From an uncultured Pseudomonadota bacterium (GTDB lineage: Bacteria; Bdellovibrionota_B; Oligoflexia; Oligoflexales; CAIYRB01), in assembly GCA_903928445.1 (NCBI GenBank), contig CAIYRB010000181.1, forward strand, positions 18,141-82,140: 64,000 bases of DNA, in the 5' to 3' direction. Below, piece by piece: positions 32,690-41,465 of the stretch. The notes beneath the pieces were generated by a model, which was not told the origin of the DNA, ran no database searches, and saw nothing but the letters and a program-made list of their open reading frames with translations. The translations under genes and the position numbers were made by a program. Numbering within the stretch: the first letter of the stretch is position 1; every line of letters starts with the position of its first letter.

Positions 32690-35600
32690 TTAAAGAGTGG
32701 CAGCGCTTTCCTCGAGCACGAAAGCCTCGATGATATCGCCTTCTTTTAGGTCGTTGTAGCCGTCAATACCGATCCCGCACTCGTAGCTCTGCAACACTTC
32801 TTTGACGTCGTCCTTGAAGCGACGAAGCGACCCGATTTTCCCTGAGTAAATAACGATCTCATTGCGAATTAAGCGGCAATTGGACGACCGCGTAATCTTA
32901 CCAGTGAGCACAGCAGAGCCACCAATGGTGCCAATTTTCGGCACGCTGATGGGTTTGCGAACTTCGGCCCGGCCCAGAACCACTTCGCTGATAATGGGTG
33001 GCAGCTTGCCAACCATGAGGGCTTTTACTGCATCGACGATTTCGTAAATGATGCTGAAGTACTGAATGACCACGCCATGCTTCTCAGCCAGTTCGTCCAG
33101 ACCACGAGCGGCTCGCACACTGAAGCCTATGATCACTGCACCGGAGGCATCGGCCAAGGTGATGTCGGATTCCGTGACGCCACCGACACCGCTGTGCACG
33201 ATGCGGTTCTTCACTCGATCACTGTTGAGCTTCAATATCGATTCAATAATGGCTTCGACTGAGCCCTGGGTATCGCCTTTGACGATCATCGGCACTTCAG
33301 GGACTTCTTGATTTTTCACCTTCGCCAGTAAGTCGGCCAAGCTTGCAGCACTCGACTTAGTCGACTGCGCTTTACGTGCTTGCTCAACTCGCCACGCCGC
33401 GGCTTCCCTCGCGGTGCGCTCATCGGTGACGATGTTAAACCGGTCGCCGGCCCGAGGGACGCCAGAAAGTCCAATAATTTCAACTGGCTCAGATGGGCCG
33501 GCATAAGCAACATCCTTGCCCTTGTAATCGTGCATGGCGCGAACGCGTCCATACTCGATACCAGCGACGATATAATCGCCTGCCTTAAGGGTACCGGCTT
33601 GCACCATGATCGTCGCGACCGGACCACGACCCTTATCGAGGTGGGCCTCGATCACAGCGCCCTCGGCAAAGCCGTCACGGGTCGCTTTGAGGTCTAGGAC
33701 TTCGGCCTGGAGCACGATGGCTTCCAGCAGCTCATCGATCCCTTGCCGCTTGAGCGCGGAGGTCTTGATGAACTGGGTCTCGCCGCCCCATTCTTCTGCC
33801 TGGACGCCATGCTCGGTTAGTTCCGTATAGACGCGGTCGAGATTGATGTTCGGCTTGTCGATTTTGTTGACCGCAACGATCAGCGGTACGTTTGCAGCCT
33901 TAGCGTGATTGATCGCCTCGATCGTCTGTGGCATCACGCCGTCGTCCGCCGCTACCACCAAGACCACAATGTCGGTGACCTTGGCCCCGCGGGCACGCAT
34001 GGCCGAAAAGGCCTCGTGACCAGGGGTGTCGAGGAAGGCGATTTTGTGGCCGTTGTGCTCAACCGAGTAGGCGCCGATATGCTGCGTGATTCCACCTGCT
34101 TCACCGCTTGCGACACTGGTCGAGCGGATGGCATCGAGAATCGATGTTTTACCGTGGTCAACGTGACCCATGACAGTAACGATCGGCGGCCTATGGAAAG
34201 ACTGAACATTGGTCGTATCGACCTCTTTGCTCATAATCTCTTCGACGGTCTGCGCCGTGTTCTTCACTTCGAACTGGTACTCGTTAGCCACCAGCGACGC
34301 GGTGTCAAAGTCGATCTCTTGGTTGATCGTCGCCATGACACCTTGGGCCATGAGCTTTTTGATCACATCCGTGCTCTTGACCGCGAGCTGCTTCGCCAAT
34401 TCGCCCACCGTGATCGACTCGTCAAAGCTGACCACCCGGTAGGATGCCCTGGGCATGGTGACGGAGGTCTTTTTCAGGTCCTTGCGGCGCTTAATATCGC
34501 GTTTCGTCCGCGGCGCCATCGGCGTGTAAACGGTGCGCCCAGCAAAATCGGTCTGTGCGACTTCCTCGTCCGAAGTGAGGATCTCTGCCTGCTGGAGCAG
34601 CAGGCGCGTGTTGATCGCCCCTTGGGTCCGGCGCGCCTTAGCAGCGGCCTTTTTCCGCGCCTGCTCTTCGTCATCCAGGGTCTTTTTATCTTTGACGCCG
34701 GTGGCCGCGGTCGCCGCTCGGCGATTGCCCCACTCGTCGAACTCACTTTGCGGTGGTGCACCGGGAATCTGCACAACACCAGGCGCAGCAGCTTGAGCGC
34801 CCTGTTGGGCTTGGCTAGGAGCTGTTCCGGGAGCTACACCGTCGCCACTTATGCGGTTGGAAAGTAGCCCTAACCCAGTGACTCGCGTGCCCCGGTGGTC
34901 TTCTTTGCGACCGGTTTGCCGGCTGCGGTTGGCGCTCTCGAGCTTCTCCACCTCTTCAGGGGAAGCCTTGCGCACGATCGTTGCGCCGCCCATTTCCCGG
35001 CGACGGCGAAGTTGCGCATCGTCACCAGACCCAGGTTCAGCGGCAGCCGAAGCACCGGCACCAGACGCCTGAGTCTGGGTGACTGCAGCAGCAGGTGCGG
35101 GAGGCCTCACCGCCGCGGTTGTTGGCTGCTGTGTTGCAGCAGCTTCCGTTGCCAGCCTGGCTGGCGCCGGGCGGCTTTCTTCGCGCCGCGCGGTGGGCTC
35201 AGCAGAGGCATGAAGCGACGCTGCTTTGGGTGTCGATTTTGGGATATTAATCGATACGTCAGCCGAGCGACTCGGTGCCGGCCTGACCACGCTAGTCGTC
35301 GGCCGTTGCACTGAGCGCACGACGGTGGCGCTGGTGGCCGCAGCACGGGTGACTGTCGCTGACGGCGGTGTGTTGCTACGGGGGGCGGGGGCTGGCTGGG
35401 TACCGGCAGCGATCTGATCTTGCTCCACTTCTGGCTCCTGGTCCAGGTCAGCAGCGGCTTCCACCGCGCCAGCACCGTAGTCTTTGTCGCTGGGCTCAAC
35501 GACGGCGTCAACTTGCTCCGGCTCCTCGACGTGTTCGACTTGGGTCTCCACATCGAGGGGGGCAGAGTAAAGCTCCTCGCTTCCTTCGGATTCGGTCGCA

Positions 35601-35914
35601 GCATTAGCGGCCTGAGGCGACTCAAAGTCCGTCCCTTCGGACACACCCTCGTCATCCTTTGCTGCGGCACGTCTACGGATCACCACTTTAGGCTTACCGC
35701 TGCTGTCGGTCGATGCTGCAGAGCCACTGACGGCAGCCTGCTGCGACGCCCCTGCGGAGGCAGTAAAAGCGCTGCGCAGCTCGCTCACCTGTTGATCAGT
35801 CAACGTGCTCTGATGGCTCAGCACTTTTGCACCCATTCCTTTGAGCTTACCCATCAGAATCTTCGATTCGATGTTCAGTTCTTTCGCCAGCTCATGTACA
35901 CGCAGTTTAGTCAT
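32690..35914 (-). CDS. infB: Translation initiation factor IF-2
   Basis: A 1074-residue GTPase that brings initiator tRNA to the 30S subunit. An N-terminal IF2_N domain ([20 protein letters not shown]) is followed by a long Ala/Pro/Thr/Glu-rich, probably disordered region (about 60-430). A second IF2_N domain comes before the G domain: G1 GHVDHGKTS at 583-591, G3 [17 protein letters not shown]4 NKID. Domains II-IV run to the C-terminus ([18 protein letters not shown]). The N-terminal extension is long, as in myxobacterial and Bdellovibrio-like IF2, and compositionally repetitive. Confidence 0.97.
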   Translation of the reverse strand: MTKLRVHELAKELNIESKILMGKLKGMGAKVLSHQSTLTDQQVSELRSAFTASAGASQQAAVSGSAASTDSSGKPKVVIRRRAAAKDDEGVSEGTDFESPQAANAATESEGSEELYSAPLDVETQVEHVEEPEQVDAVVEPSDKDYGAGAVEAAADLDQEPEVEQDQIAAGTQPAPAPRSNTPPSATVTRAAATSATVVRSVQRPTTSVVRPAPSRSADVSINIPKSTPKAASLHASAEPTARREESRPAPARLATEAAATQQPTTAAVRPPAPAAAVTQTQASGAGASAAAEPGSGDDAQLRRRREMGGATIVRKASPEEVEKLESANRSRQTGRKEDHRGTRVTGLGLLSNRISGDGVAPGTAPSQAQQGAQAAAPGVVQIPGAPPQSEFDEWGNRRAATAATGVKDKKTLDDEEQARKKAAAKARRTQGAINTRLLLQQAEILTSDEEVAQTDFAGRTVYTPMAPRTKRDIKRRKDLKKTSVTMPRASYRVVSFDESITVGELAKQLAVKSTDVIKKLMAQGVMATINQEIDFDTASLVANEYQFEVKNTAQTVEEIMSKEVDTTNVQSFHRPPIVTVMGHVDHGKTSILDAIRSTSVASGEAGGITQHIGAYSVEHNGHKIAFLDTPGHEAFSAMRARGAKVTDIVVLVVAADDGVMPQTIEAINHAKAANVPLIVAVNKIDKPNINLDRVYTELTEHGVQAEEWGGETQFIKTSALKRQGIDELLEAIVLQAEVLDLKATRDGFAEGAVIEAHLDKGRGPVATIMVQAGTLKAGDYIVAGIEYGRVRAMHDYKGKDVAYAGPSEPVEIIGLSGVPRAGDRFNIVTDERTAREAAAWRVEQARKAQSTKSSAASLADLLAKVKNQEVPEVPMIVKGDTQGSVEAIIESILKLNSDRVKNRIVHSGVGGVTESDITLADASGAVIIGFSVRAARGLDELAEKHGVVIQYFSIIYEIVDAVKALMVGKLPPIISEVVLGRAEVRKPISVPKIGTIGGSAVLTGKITRSSNCRLIRNEIVIYSGKIGSLRRFKDDVKEVLQSYECGIGIDGYNDLKEGDIIEAFVLEESAATL

Positions 35915-35964
35915 CTATAAATACCCTTCATACCGACTTCTTAACTCACCAGGAAGCGGCTGAC

Positions 35965-37572
35965 TTATTCGTTCTCAGCAGCTGCATCCTCCAGCTCCGA
36001 CTGGAGGTACTTGTCTGCCGCGATCTGGACGGTGCGTGCAATCCCTGTCGACAACCCAGTTTTCTGGGCCACTTCTTCAGCGGAATCTGCAACGATGTCA
36101 CCTATCGTACCGTAACCAGCATCGGCCAAGGCGTGCGCCGTTGCCTCACCAACCCCACTGAGGCGTTGGAACAAGCGAATCCGCTCGTTCCGACCACTGT
36201 CCACTTCCACATCTTTTTCTGGAGCGGATTGACGGCGAGGATCTGCTCCCGCATGGGCCAGCAGATCTTCATGGTCGCTTGGGCCAGCCTTTGCCGTCGG
36301 AATCGACCGGCCAGACTCTTTGGCTAGGCGAGCTGCCTCAGCCAATACCTTGTCTGCTTCGGCTTCGTCCATATTGAGGAGTCGCTGTAGCATCCGCGGA
36401 CTGAGTGCTGCCACTTCAGCCGGCGATTTGACGCCTTCATTGACCAAAATCTCGGCGCGCATCGGCCCAATTCCAGCAATTCCAGCCACGGCGATCTTGG
36501 CGCCCACAAGCTCTTGCTCGAGCTTGCCTTCGCTCTTGATGTCCAGGCGCCAGCCGGTGAGCTGAGCCGCAAGGCGCACATTTTGTCCGCGCTTACCAAT
36601 CGCTAAGGACAGCTGGTCGTCAGCCACGATGACTTCCATGCTGTGGTTTGCATCATCGACGATAACCTTGCTGACTACAGCTGGTGCCAAGGCATTGCAG
36701 ACCAAGCGAGCAGGATCTTTGTCCCACGGTACGATATCGATTTTTTCGCCGTTGAGCTCCTGCACGACCGCTTGGACGCGAGCCCCTTTCATGCCGACGC
36801 AAGCACCCACCGGATCGACCGATTGATCGCGTGAGTAGACGGCGATCTTGGAGCGATGCCCAGGATCACGCGCCGCGCTTTCAATGGTGACAATCCCGTC
36901 ATAGATCTCCGTCACATGCTGCTCAAACAAGCGGACCAAGAAGCCCGGATGAGCTCGGGACATAACGATCTGTGGGCCCCGCGATGATCTTTTTACTTCG
37001 AGTACATAACCCGTTACCCGATCTTTGATGCGGTAGCGCTCGGTGGGCATCTGCTCGCGATATGGAATCACGGCCTCGGTCCGACCAAGGTCGACAATGA
37101 TATCGTTGCGCTCAAACCGCCGCACATGGCCGTTGAGGACTTCGCCGGTCCGGTCCTTGAATTCTTCGTAGATTTGCGCTCGCTCAGCATCACGAACCTT
37201 TTGTACGATGATCTGCTTCGCCGATTGGGCGGCAATGCGGCCGAAGCTGCTGGTGTCAATTTTGATCCCCAGCGCATCGCCGACGCCAGCCTCAGGGTCG
37301 AGCTTGTGTGCTTCTGGGACCGAAATCTCACGCACTTCGTCGGCCACTTCCTGCACCACCGTGCGAAACTGGAACAGCTCGATCTCGTTGTTTTCTTCGT
37401 TGTAGTGGGCTTCCAAATCGGCGGTTGCGCCAAAGTCACGCCGCGCTGCGTGCAGCACCGCTTGCTCAAGGGCATCGATGATGATCGCTTTGTCTAGATT
37501 CTTGTCGCGGCTGACCAAGTTGATGACTCGGGTTAAGTCTCCATCAAATTCGGTCGCTTCAGTAGTCACCAT
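35965..37572 (-). CDS. nusA: Transcription termination/antitermination protein NusA
   Basis: A 535-residue RNA polymerase-binding factor controlling pausing, termination and antitermination. NusA_N is at 1-125, an S1 domain at about 135-205 ([20 protein letters not shown]), and two KH domains at about 230-345 ([18 protein letters not shown] and [19 protein letters not shown]). Two acidic/HhH repeats follow ([16 protein letters not shown] and [16 protein letters not shown]), separated by a charged linker. The C-terminal repeats are usual in proteobacteria-like NusA. It lies 42 bases after rimP and 50 before infB. Confidence 0.97.
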   Translation of the reverse strand: MVTTEATEFDGDLTRVINLVSRDKNLDKAIIIDALEQAVLHAARRDFGATADLEAHYNEENNEIELFQFRTVVQEVADEVREISVPEAHKLDPEAGVGDALGIKIDTSSFGRIAAQSAKQIIVQKVRDAERAQIYEEFKDRTGEVLNGHVRRFERNDIIVDLGRTEAVIPYREQMPTERYRIKDRVTGYVLEVKRSSRGPQIVMSRAHPGFLVRLFEQHVTEIYDGIVTIESAARDPGHRSKIAVYSRDQSVDPVGACVGMKGARVQAVVQELNGEKIDIVPWDKDPARLVCNALAPAVVSKVIVDDANHSMEVIVADDQLSLAIGKRGQNVRLAAQLTGWRLDIKSEGKLEQELVGAKIAVAGIAGIGPMRAEILVNEGVKSPAEVAALSPRMLQRLLNMDEAEADKVLAEAARLAKESGRSIPTAKAGPSDHEDLLAHAGADPRRQSAPEKDVEVDSGRNERIRLFQRLSGVGEATAHALADAGYGTIGDIVADSAEEVAQKTGLSTGIARTVQIAADKYLQSELEDAAAENE

Positions 37573-37614
37573 GCGCTTAGGTCCTTCCTGCGTCTTAAGA
37601 ATAAAGAGAACTGA

Positions 37615-38118
37615 TCAACCATGACTCCAGTCATATACCAGACTGGCTCGCTGCAAGCTCACAAGCGGGAAAGACCATATCCCCTGCTCGGTCTCCAGCG
37701 TCAACACTGCCTCATCTTCAGCGCCGTGCTCCTCGATTCCTAAAAGCTTGCCGACGCCTTGCTTTCTATCACCAACTTTATCTTTGAGCTTCACCTGAAT
37801 CGTTTGACCCACCTGTCGTGCAAAATGCTCTAGGCGCCGCAGCGGCCGTTCAATCCCCGGAGAACTCACTTCTAGCGTGTATCGAGCCGGGATCATATCA
37901 TCAAGAGCCGTGACTTCCTGCAACAACCGACTGGCTTTGACGCAGCCGTCCAGGGCGAGGCCGCCTTCGCCCCCTAAATTGTCGACAAAAAGACGCAATA
38001 TCCGGTCGTTACCTGACCACTCTGCTTCGATGCAGTCGTAGCCGGCGGAGTTTAGCTGGGCATTTACCACAGCCATTACATGATCGAGTCTGGCTCTATC
38101 CAAAAGTAAGCATCTCAA
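37615..38118 (-). CDS. rimP: Ribosome maturation factor RimP
   Basis: A 167-residue 30S maturation factor. The domain pattern GYDCIEAEWSGNDRILRLFVD (N-terminal), ALDDMIPARYTLEVSSPGIE (the family signature LEVSSPG), and a C-terminal SH3-like domain (VGQTIQVKLKDK) are clear. The start is unsure: TTG 38118 has no ribosome binding site, and ATG 38076 (MAVVNAQL) would remove 14 residues. A terminator-like hairpin with six Ts lies immediately upstream. It heads the nusA-infB operon, as in many bacteria. Confidence 0.92.
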   Translation of the reverse strand: MRCLLLDRARLDHVMAVVNAQLNSAGYDCIEAEWSGNDRILRLFVDNLGGEGGLALDGCVKASRLLQEVTALDDMIPARYTLEVSSPGIERPLRRLEHFARQVGQTIQVKLKDKVGDRKQGVGKLLGIEEHGAEDEAVLTLETEQGIWSFPLVSLQRASLVYDWSHG

Positions 38119-38120
38119 AC

Positions 38121-38173
38121 AAAAAAGGCCAGTCGCACCCGGACAGCACTTTTGCAGCCCGGGGCCTGGGCCT
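38121..38173 (-). promoter_or_regulatory. Terminator-like hairpin (possible attenuator) in the rimP-nusA-infB leader
   Basis: On the minus strand, arms around CCCGGGCTGC and GCTGTCCGGG (plus-strand positions 38138-38147 and 38154-38163) make a stem of about ten pairs with one mismatch. An outer AGGCC/GGCCT pairing can extend it, ending directly at a six-T run (38121-38126) that precedes the rimP start. NusA is known to regulate its own operon through leader terminators in several bacteria, so this could be an autoregulatory attenuator. Folding was done by eye. Confidence 0.5.
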
Positions 38174-38240
38174 GCAGATAAGCGGATTTGCTAGCAAACC
38201 CACCGAAGTGACAAGCACACTGAAGAACGGCCAGAGAAGT

Positions 38241-38269
38241 ACCATAAAATTCGCTCTTTATCAACTCAA
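38241..38269 (-). promoter_or_regulatory. Candidate sigma-70 promoter of the rimP-nusA-infB operon
   Basis: On the minus strand TTGAGT (plus positions 38264-38269) and TATGGT (38241-38246) are separated by exactly 17 bases. This would give a leader of about 115 bases that includes the hairpin upstream of rimP. Confidence 0.5.
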
Positions 38270-38321
38270 GATCATCTACGTACCGACCGATGCGTCTGGT
38301 GGGGTCTGATGGGGAGGCTTT

Positions 38322-39131
38322 ATGGGCCTGTTTGACAAGTTGCTTGGCCGGAAGATGCATAGGTCGGATGCGGCTGATGCTGAACTTGCAGCCATGGTCA
38401 AGGACGGCAGGATGCACGCGCGCATGCGCCTGCATGATGACACCGTGGCAACACTGACCCTGCCAAATCACCTGATAGGGCGAGTTGTTGACATCAGTTA
38501 CGGTGGGATTGCAGCGTCTTTTGCCAGAGCGAAAAGCCCGCTTCAGGATTCCGTTCAGTGTGAAGGCAGTCTTAAGATCCTGGGTGCTAGTACGGCACTG
38601 CTCGTCACCGCAATCCGCGTCGTTACATACCATGGCGACGCAACCCTGGTGGGTTTTTGTCTGCATCACCAGGCGGCTGGAGGCCTGCTTTTTCTTCGCG
38701 ATTTTATTGAGCCTTCCCGTTGCGGCGAAAGCCTGGCCCTCATCGCTCCCGAATTGCGCCAGGCCCGCTACCAGGGTAGCGAGTGGCACTGTTGGCGCGG
38801 TGATGGCCCGACCGATTTGATTGCACAAACCCAGCCAGGCACCGGGGCCTTGAGGGAAGCGATCTTAACGTTTCGCCTCAACAAGACCTACTGCGAGCTG
38901 ACCTTTAAAGGAGGGGTGATACAGGTCGGCATCATCCGCCAGGAAGATGAGTCTACCCTCCTCAATGGAACGGCTAGGGCGATGGCCACCAACGTTGACG
39001 ACGAAGTTCGGGTGCTCCGCGCAGGGCTCTACATTCTTCTCGCGAGCCCTGCACCCTGTCGCGCACTGAGCGCGTCGATGATCGCCTTGGCTCGCGACAG
39101 ACTTCTACTCCCCGCAAGTGGCGCCGTGTAG
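38322..39131 (+). CDS. PilZ-domain protein
   Basis: A 269-residue cytoplasmic protein. The region RMHARMRLHDDTVATLTLPN followed by IGRVVDISYGGIAASFA matches a PilZ-like domain (the second motif, D-x-S-x-x-G-x-x-x, is clear; the first RxxxR may be RMHAR), which binds c-di-GMP in active members. A second region (about 165-230) is unassigned. ATG 38322 is preceded by GGGAGG. It is divergent from the rimP operon and its 3' end overlaps the convergent protease gene by 27 bases. Confidence 0.68.
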   Translation: MGLFDKLLGRKMHRSDAADAELAAMVKDGRMHARMRLHDDTVATLTLPNHLIGRVVDISYGGIAASFARAKSPLQDSVQCEGSLKILGASTALLVTAIRVVTYHGDATLVGFCLHHQAAGGLLFLRDFIEPSRCGESLALIAPELRQARYQGSEWHCWRGDGPTDLIAQTQPGTGALREAILTFRLNKTYCELTFKGGVIQVGIIRQEDESTLLNGTARAMATNVDDEVRVLRAGLYILLASPAPCRALSASMIALARDRLLLPASGAV

Positions 39132-41144
39132 ACATAGTAGCCCTGAATATGGCTGCTGAAGCCCAGCGGTTCGGTGTAACCAGATGGCAAACTCACGGAT
39201 GGAGTAGACCGGACTAAAATTTGGCTGCAGGAGGTTATCTCGCGTACCGAGGATGAGTTCGCCAAGGGCGGAGGGCGCTTCGCCCGGACCCCGATGCGCA
39301 AGGATGCGGACTCCCTTCGGCACAAAGGCTCTGAAGGAATCTGGATTTAGTCTAAACCCGCTGGTTATTTCAGCGCTGTTGATATGATTGAGGTTGTCAC
39401 GGCTTACAACGATCTTACTGCTGCGAATGATCGCATGACCATTGATGATCGCATGACCGTTGATGATCGCATGACCGTTGATGATCGCGTGGCCATTGAT
39501 CAACGAGTGGCCCCGGACCATGTCGTAGCTGTCTGGTCGATTGCGAAAAGGTAGCTCAGGAGCAAAACCTAAGACTTCCTGGACCGTCCAGTCGCCGTCG
39601 AGCAGTGGAAAGGGCTCCGCACTCCCGAAGTGTCCGTAGTCGCAACTTCCTTCCAAGCGAACCAAGCGTAGCGTCCGATCGAATGGATTGAATCGCAACC
39701 CACAGCTGCTGCTATCACCCGCTGCACTAAGGTCCAAACGCTGCGCTCCGGTCAAGTCAAGAGCGATCAGGCTGTTGGTGTCATTAGGTCGCTCAATGGC
39801 AAGGCCGATCACGCGGCCGTCTCCGTCCATGATGGGGCCGCCCGACATGCCTGGTTCAGCTAAATCGGTGTCCACCCCCGGCATAGCCTCAAGCTTGAAC
39901 TTCGGCAGTGGCCCAAAGTTTGAAGTGTCTTCGGTTGGATATTCGTGCAATGCCATGCGCCCAGTCCGTTGGACCTGCTTGCCGTTCAAGTCGGCGGGAT
40001 AGCCAATGGCCATGCGAGTCTGATCATGACTAGGATCGAGGTCGATGTGATCGGCTATCTCTAGGCCGCGGATGGCTTCTGGAGCGCGCGCGCCTAGGGC
40101 CCTTGCCAGGGCTGGCAGTTCGCTGGTGCGGATCTGCAGCAAAGCAACATCCGACTCGACACTTCGACCTATCAGCATCGCCGATAGCGGCACGTTGTGA
40201 CCGGCGACATCCAGATCGTAAAGGTTACCAAGATGAAAGGGCCCTGTTCCAGCCCCAGCCCCGGAGCCCGCTTCAGCATCAGCCAAAGCGCCATAGGCAT
40301 ACCCGACCGGGAACAAATGGGCCGCCGTGACGACAAAAACCTTTGGCCCTGCCGTCATGTCTGCGGCTTGATTCACCTGAACGCCGAATAAATGACGTAG
40401 ATGATCGATATTTCTTACTAGAAAGCCTGACCCCAGCGTCACGTTGCCGTCGAGGCTGATCCTAACGACGTGGCGCCGCGCCGAAGTTGTGTCAGCGCCT
40501 GAGCTGACAAAGGCTTCAGGCTTAATGACGGGAGGTAATGCATGAGGGGTCAACGCGGCGGACTCGGCCACGCCTGGTCCTTCCTCGGGAAGGATCACCC
40601 AAAACACCGAATTCGGGTGCGTATATTCGATGTCGTGAACCAGTACGCCGAGTGAAATGCCCACGGTACCTGTGGGTGTCGCTGGACTGAAAACCAGGTC
40701 TGAGAAGCAACGAAAGCCGTAGGCCCCCGCTTCTTTATCGCACGCAGTAGCAGTGACGGTCACAAAGGCACTGCGCCAGACTCCGGCAGCCTTGTCAAAG
40801 GTCAGCTCCTGCTCACCAGTGCGTGGCCAGCTACCGTGCAGGTAGGGCTGAACCATCGTCGGAGTAATCGGCTGATTATAGTACTGCTCGATGCGGAAGC
40901 TGCGTGACTCCGCTCCGCGTCTCAGCACTGCGGGAATGCCGGGCGGATAGATAAAGCGCTGGCCGTCAGCGATCTGCTGCCACATCACCGAACTGGTGAG
41001 TTCCAGGCCAGCGGCGTCCCTGCTGTCATCGACCACCGCAAATGCTGGTAGGGTTAAAAGACAAGTCGATGCGCAAGTAGCCATGCGACGCAAAGAATGC
41101 CACGTCATGCCTTCAAAAAAACGAAAAACCGCGCCAACAGTCAT
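39105..41144 (-). CDS. Secreted trypsin-like serine protease with INGHAI repeat
   Basis: A 679-residue exported protein: signal peptide (ATCASTCLLTLPAFAVVDD region), an N-terminal beta-rich domain (about 45-215), then a chymotrypsin-fold protease domain with the complete triad His276 (VVTAAHLFP), Asp332 (ESDVALLQI) and Ser434 (EPGMSGGPIM). Thereafter comes a C-terminal domain with four tandem INGHAI units (about 548-573). Length and domain order are unlike DegP; there is no PDZ. The N-terminus has several in-frame ATGs (41144, 41108, 41084), none with a clear ribosome binding site. It is divergent from the TPR/winged-helix gene, a candidate regulator. Confidence 0.75.
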   Translation of the reverse strand: MTVGAVFRFFEGMTWHSLRRMATCASTCLLTLPAFAVVDDSRDAAGLELTSSVMWQQIADGQRFIYPPGIPAVLRRGAESRSFRIEQYYNQPITPTMVQPYLHGSWPRTGEQELTFDKAAGVWRSAFVTVTATACDKEAGAYGFRCFSDLVFSPATPTGTVGISLGVLVHDIEYTHPNSVFWVILPEEGPGVAESAALTPHALPPVIKPEAFVSSGADTTSARRHVVRISLDGNVTLGSGFLVRNIDHLRHLFGVQVNQAADMTAGPKVFVVTAAHLFPVGYAYGALADAEAGSGAGAGTGPFHLGNLYDLDVAGHNVPLSAMLIGRSVESDVALLQIRTSELPALARALGARAPEAIRGLEIADHIDLDPSHDQTRMAIGYPADLNGKQVQRTGRMALHEYPTEDTSNFGPLPKFKLEAMPGVDTDLAEPGMSGGPIMDGDGRVIGLAIERPNDTNSLIALDLTGAQRLDLSAAGDSSSCGLRFNPFDRTLRLVRLEGSCDYGHFGSAEPFPLLDGDWTVQEVLGFAPELPFRNRPDSYDMVRGHSLINGHAIINGHAIINGHAIINGHAIIRSSKIVVSRDNLNHINSAEITSGFRLNPDSFRAFVPKGVRILAHRGPGEAPSALGELILGTRDNLLQPNFSPVYSIREFAIWLHRTAGLQQPYSGLLCLHGATCGE
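39429..39503 (-). repeat. Tandem 18-base repeats encoding INGHAI hexapeptides
   Basis: Four near-identical 18-base units (minus-strand core ATCAACGGTCATGCG) lie in frame inside the protease gene. Several sites match exactly, suggesting recent expansion. They could form a short solenoid or be a length-variable element. Confidence 0.85.
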
Positions 41145-41465
41145 TGCTTTTTGCCTCAGCTTGCACCGGCTACGAATATTGACTGGATGAATCTAAGGTT
41201 AAGCCTAACAAAACCAAGTCGTGCTTCCAGTATCTTTGAAATATCATCGTTATATCTATTGTTATAGGTATTTACACTGCATGTTTCCAGCTGATTTTGC
41301 GCCTAATCGGTAGGTCAAAAAAAATACTGTTTAAAATTAGTCGGTTATGCCGTCCATCTCGGACTTCCCTGGACCTATGTGGCTCAATGTGTTCTTTGTG
41401 GCGACTCCTGGGCTTTCTGCTACATCCTTAGCAACAATGCTGAGAAACGCGGACGGGTGCGTCAA
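41145..41465. promoter_or_regulatory. AT-rich divergent promoter interval
   Basis: The 321 bases between the protease gene (minus) and the TPR/winged-helix gene (plus) hold no credible gene. The middle (about 41225-41340) is clearly more AT-rich than the surroundings, with TTGAAA (41236-41241) followed after 18 bases by TGTTAT as a weak plus-strand promoter candidate. Other AT-rich elements could serve the minus strand. Confidence 0.4.

Noticed and set aside
33905..34867. A 320-codon plus-strand frame opposite infB
   Set aside because: It lies wholly inside infB, whose protein shows complete IF2 motifs; the antisense frame has an Arg/Leu/His-rich composition from GC-rich codon reversal and no ribosome binding site.
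38115..38828. A 237-codon minus-strand frame upstream of rimP
   Set aside because: It covers the PilZ-domain gene on the other strand and the rimP promoter; the plus-strand product has a recognisable domain and a GGGAGG ribosome binding site.
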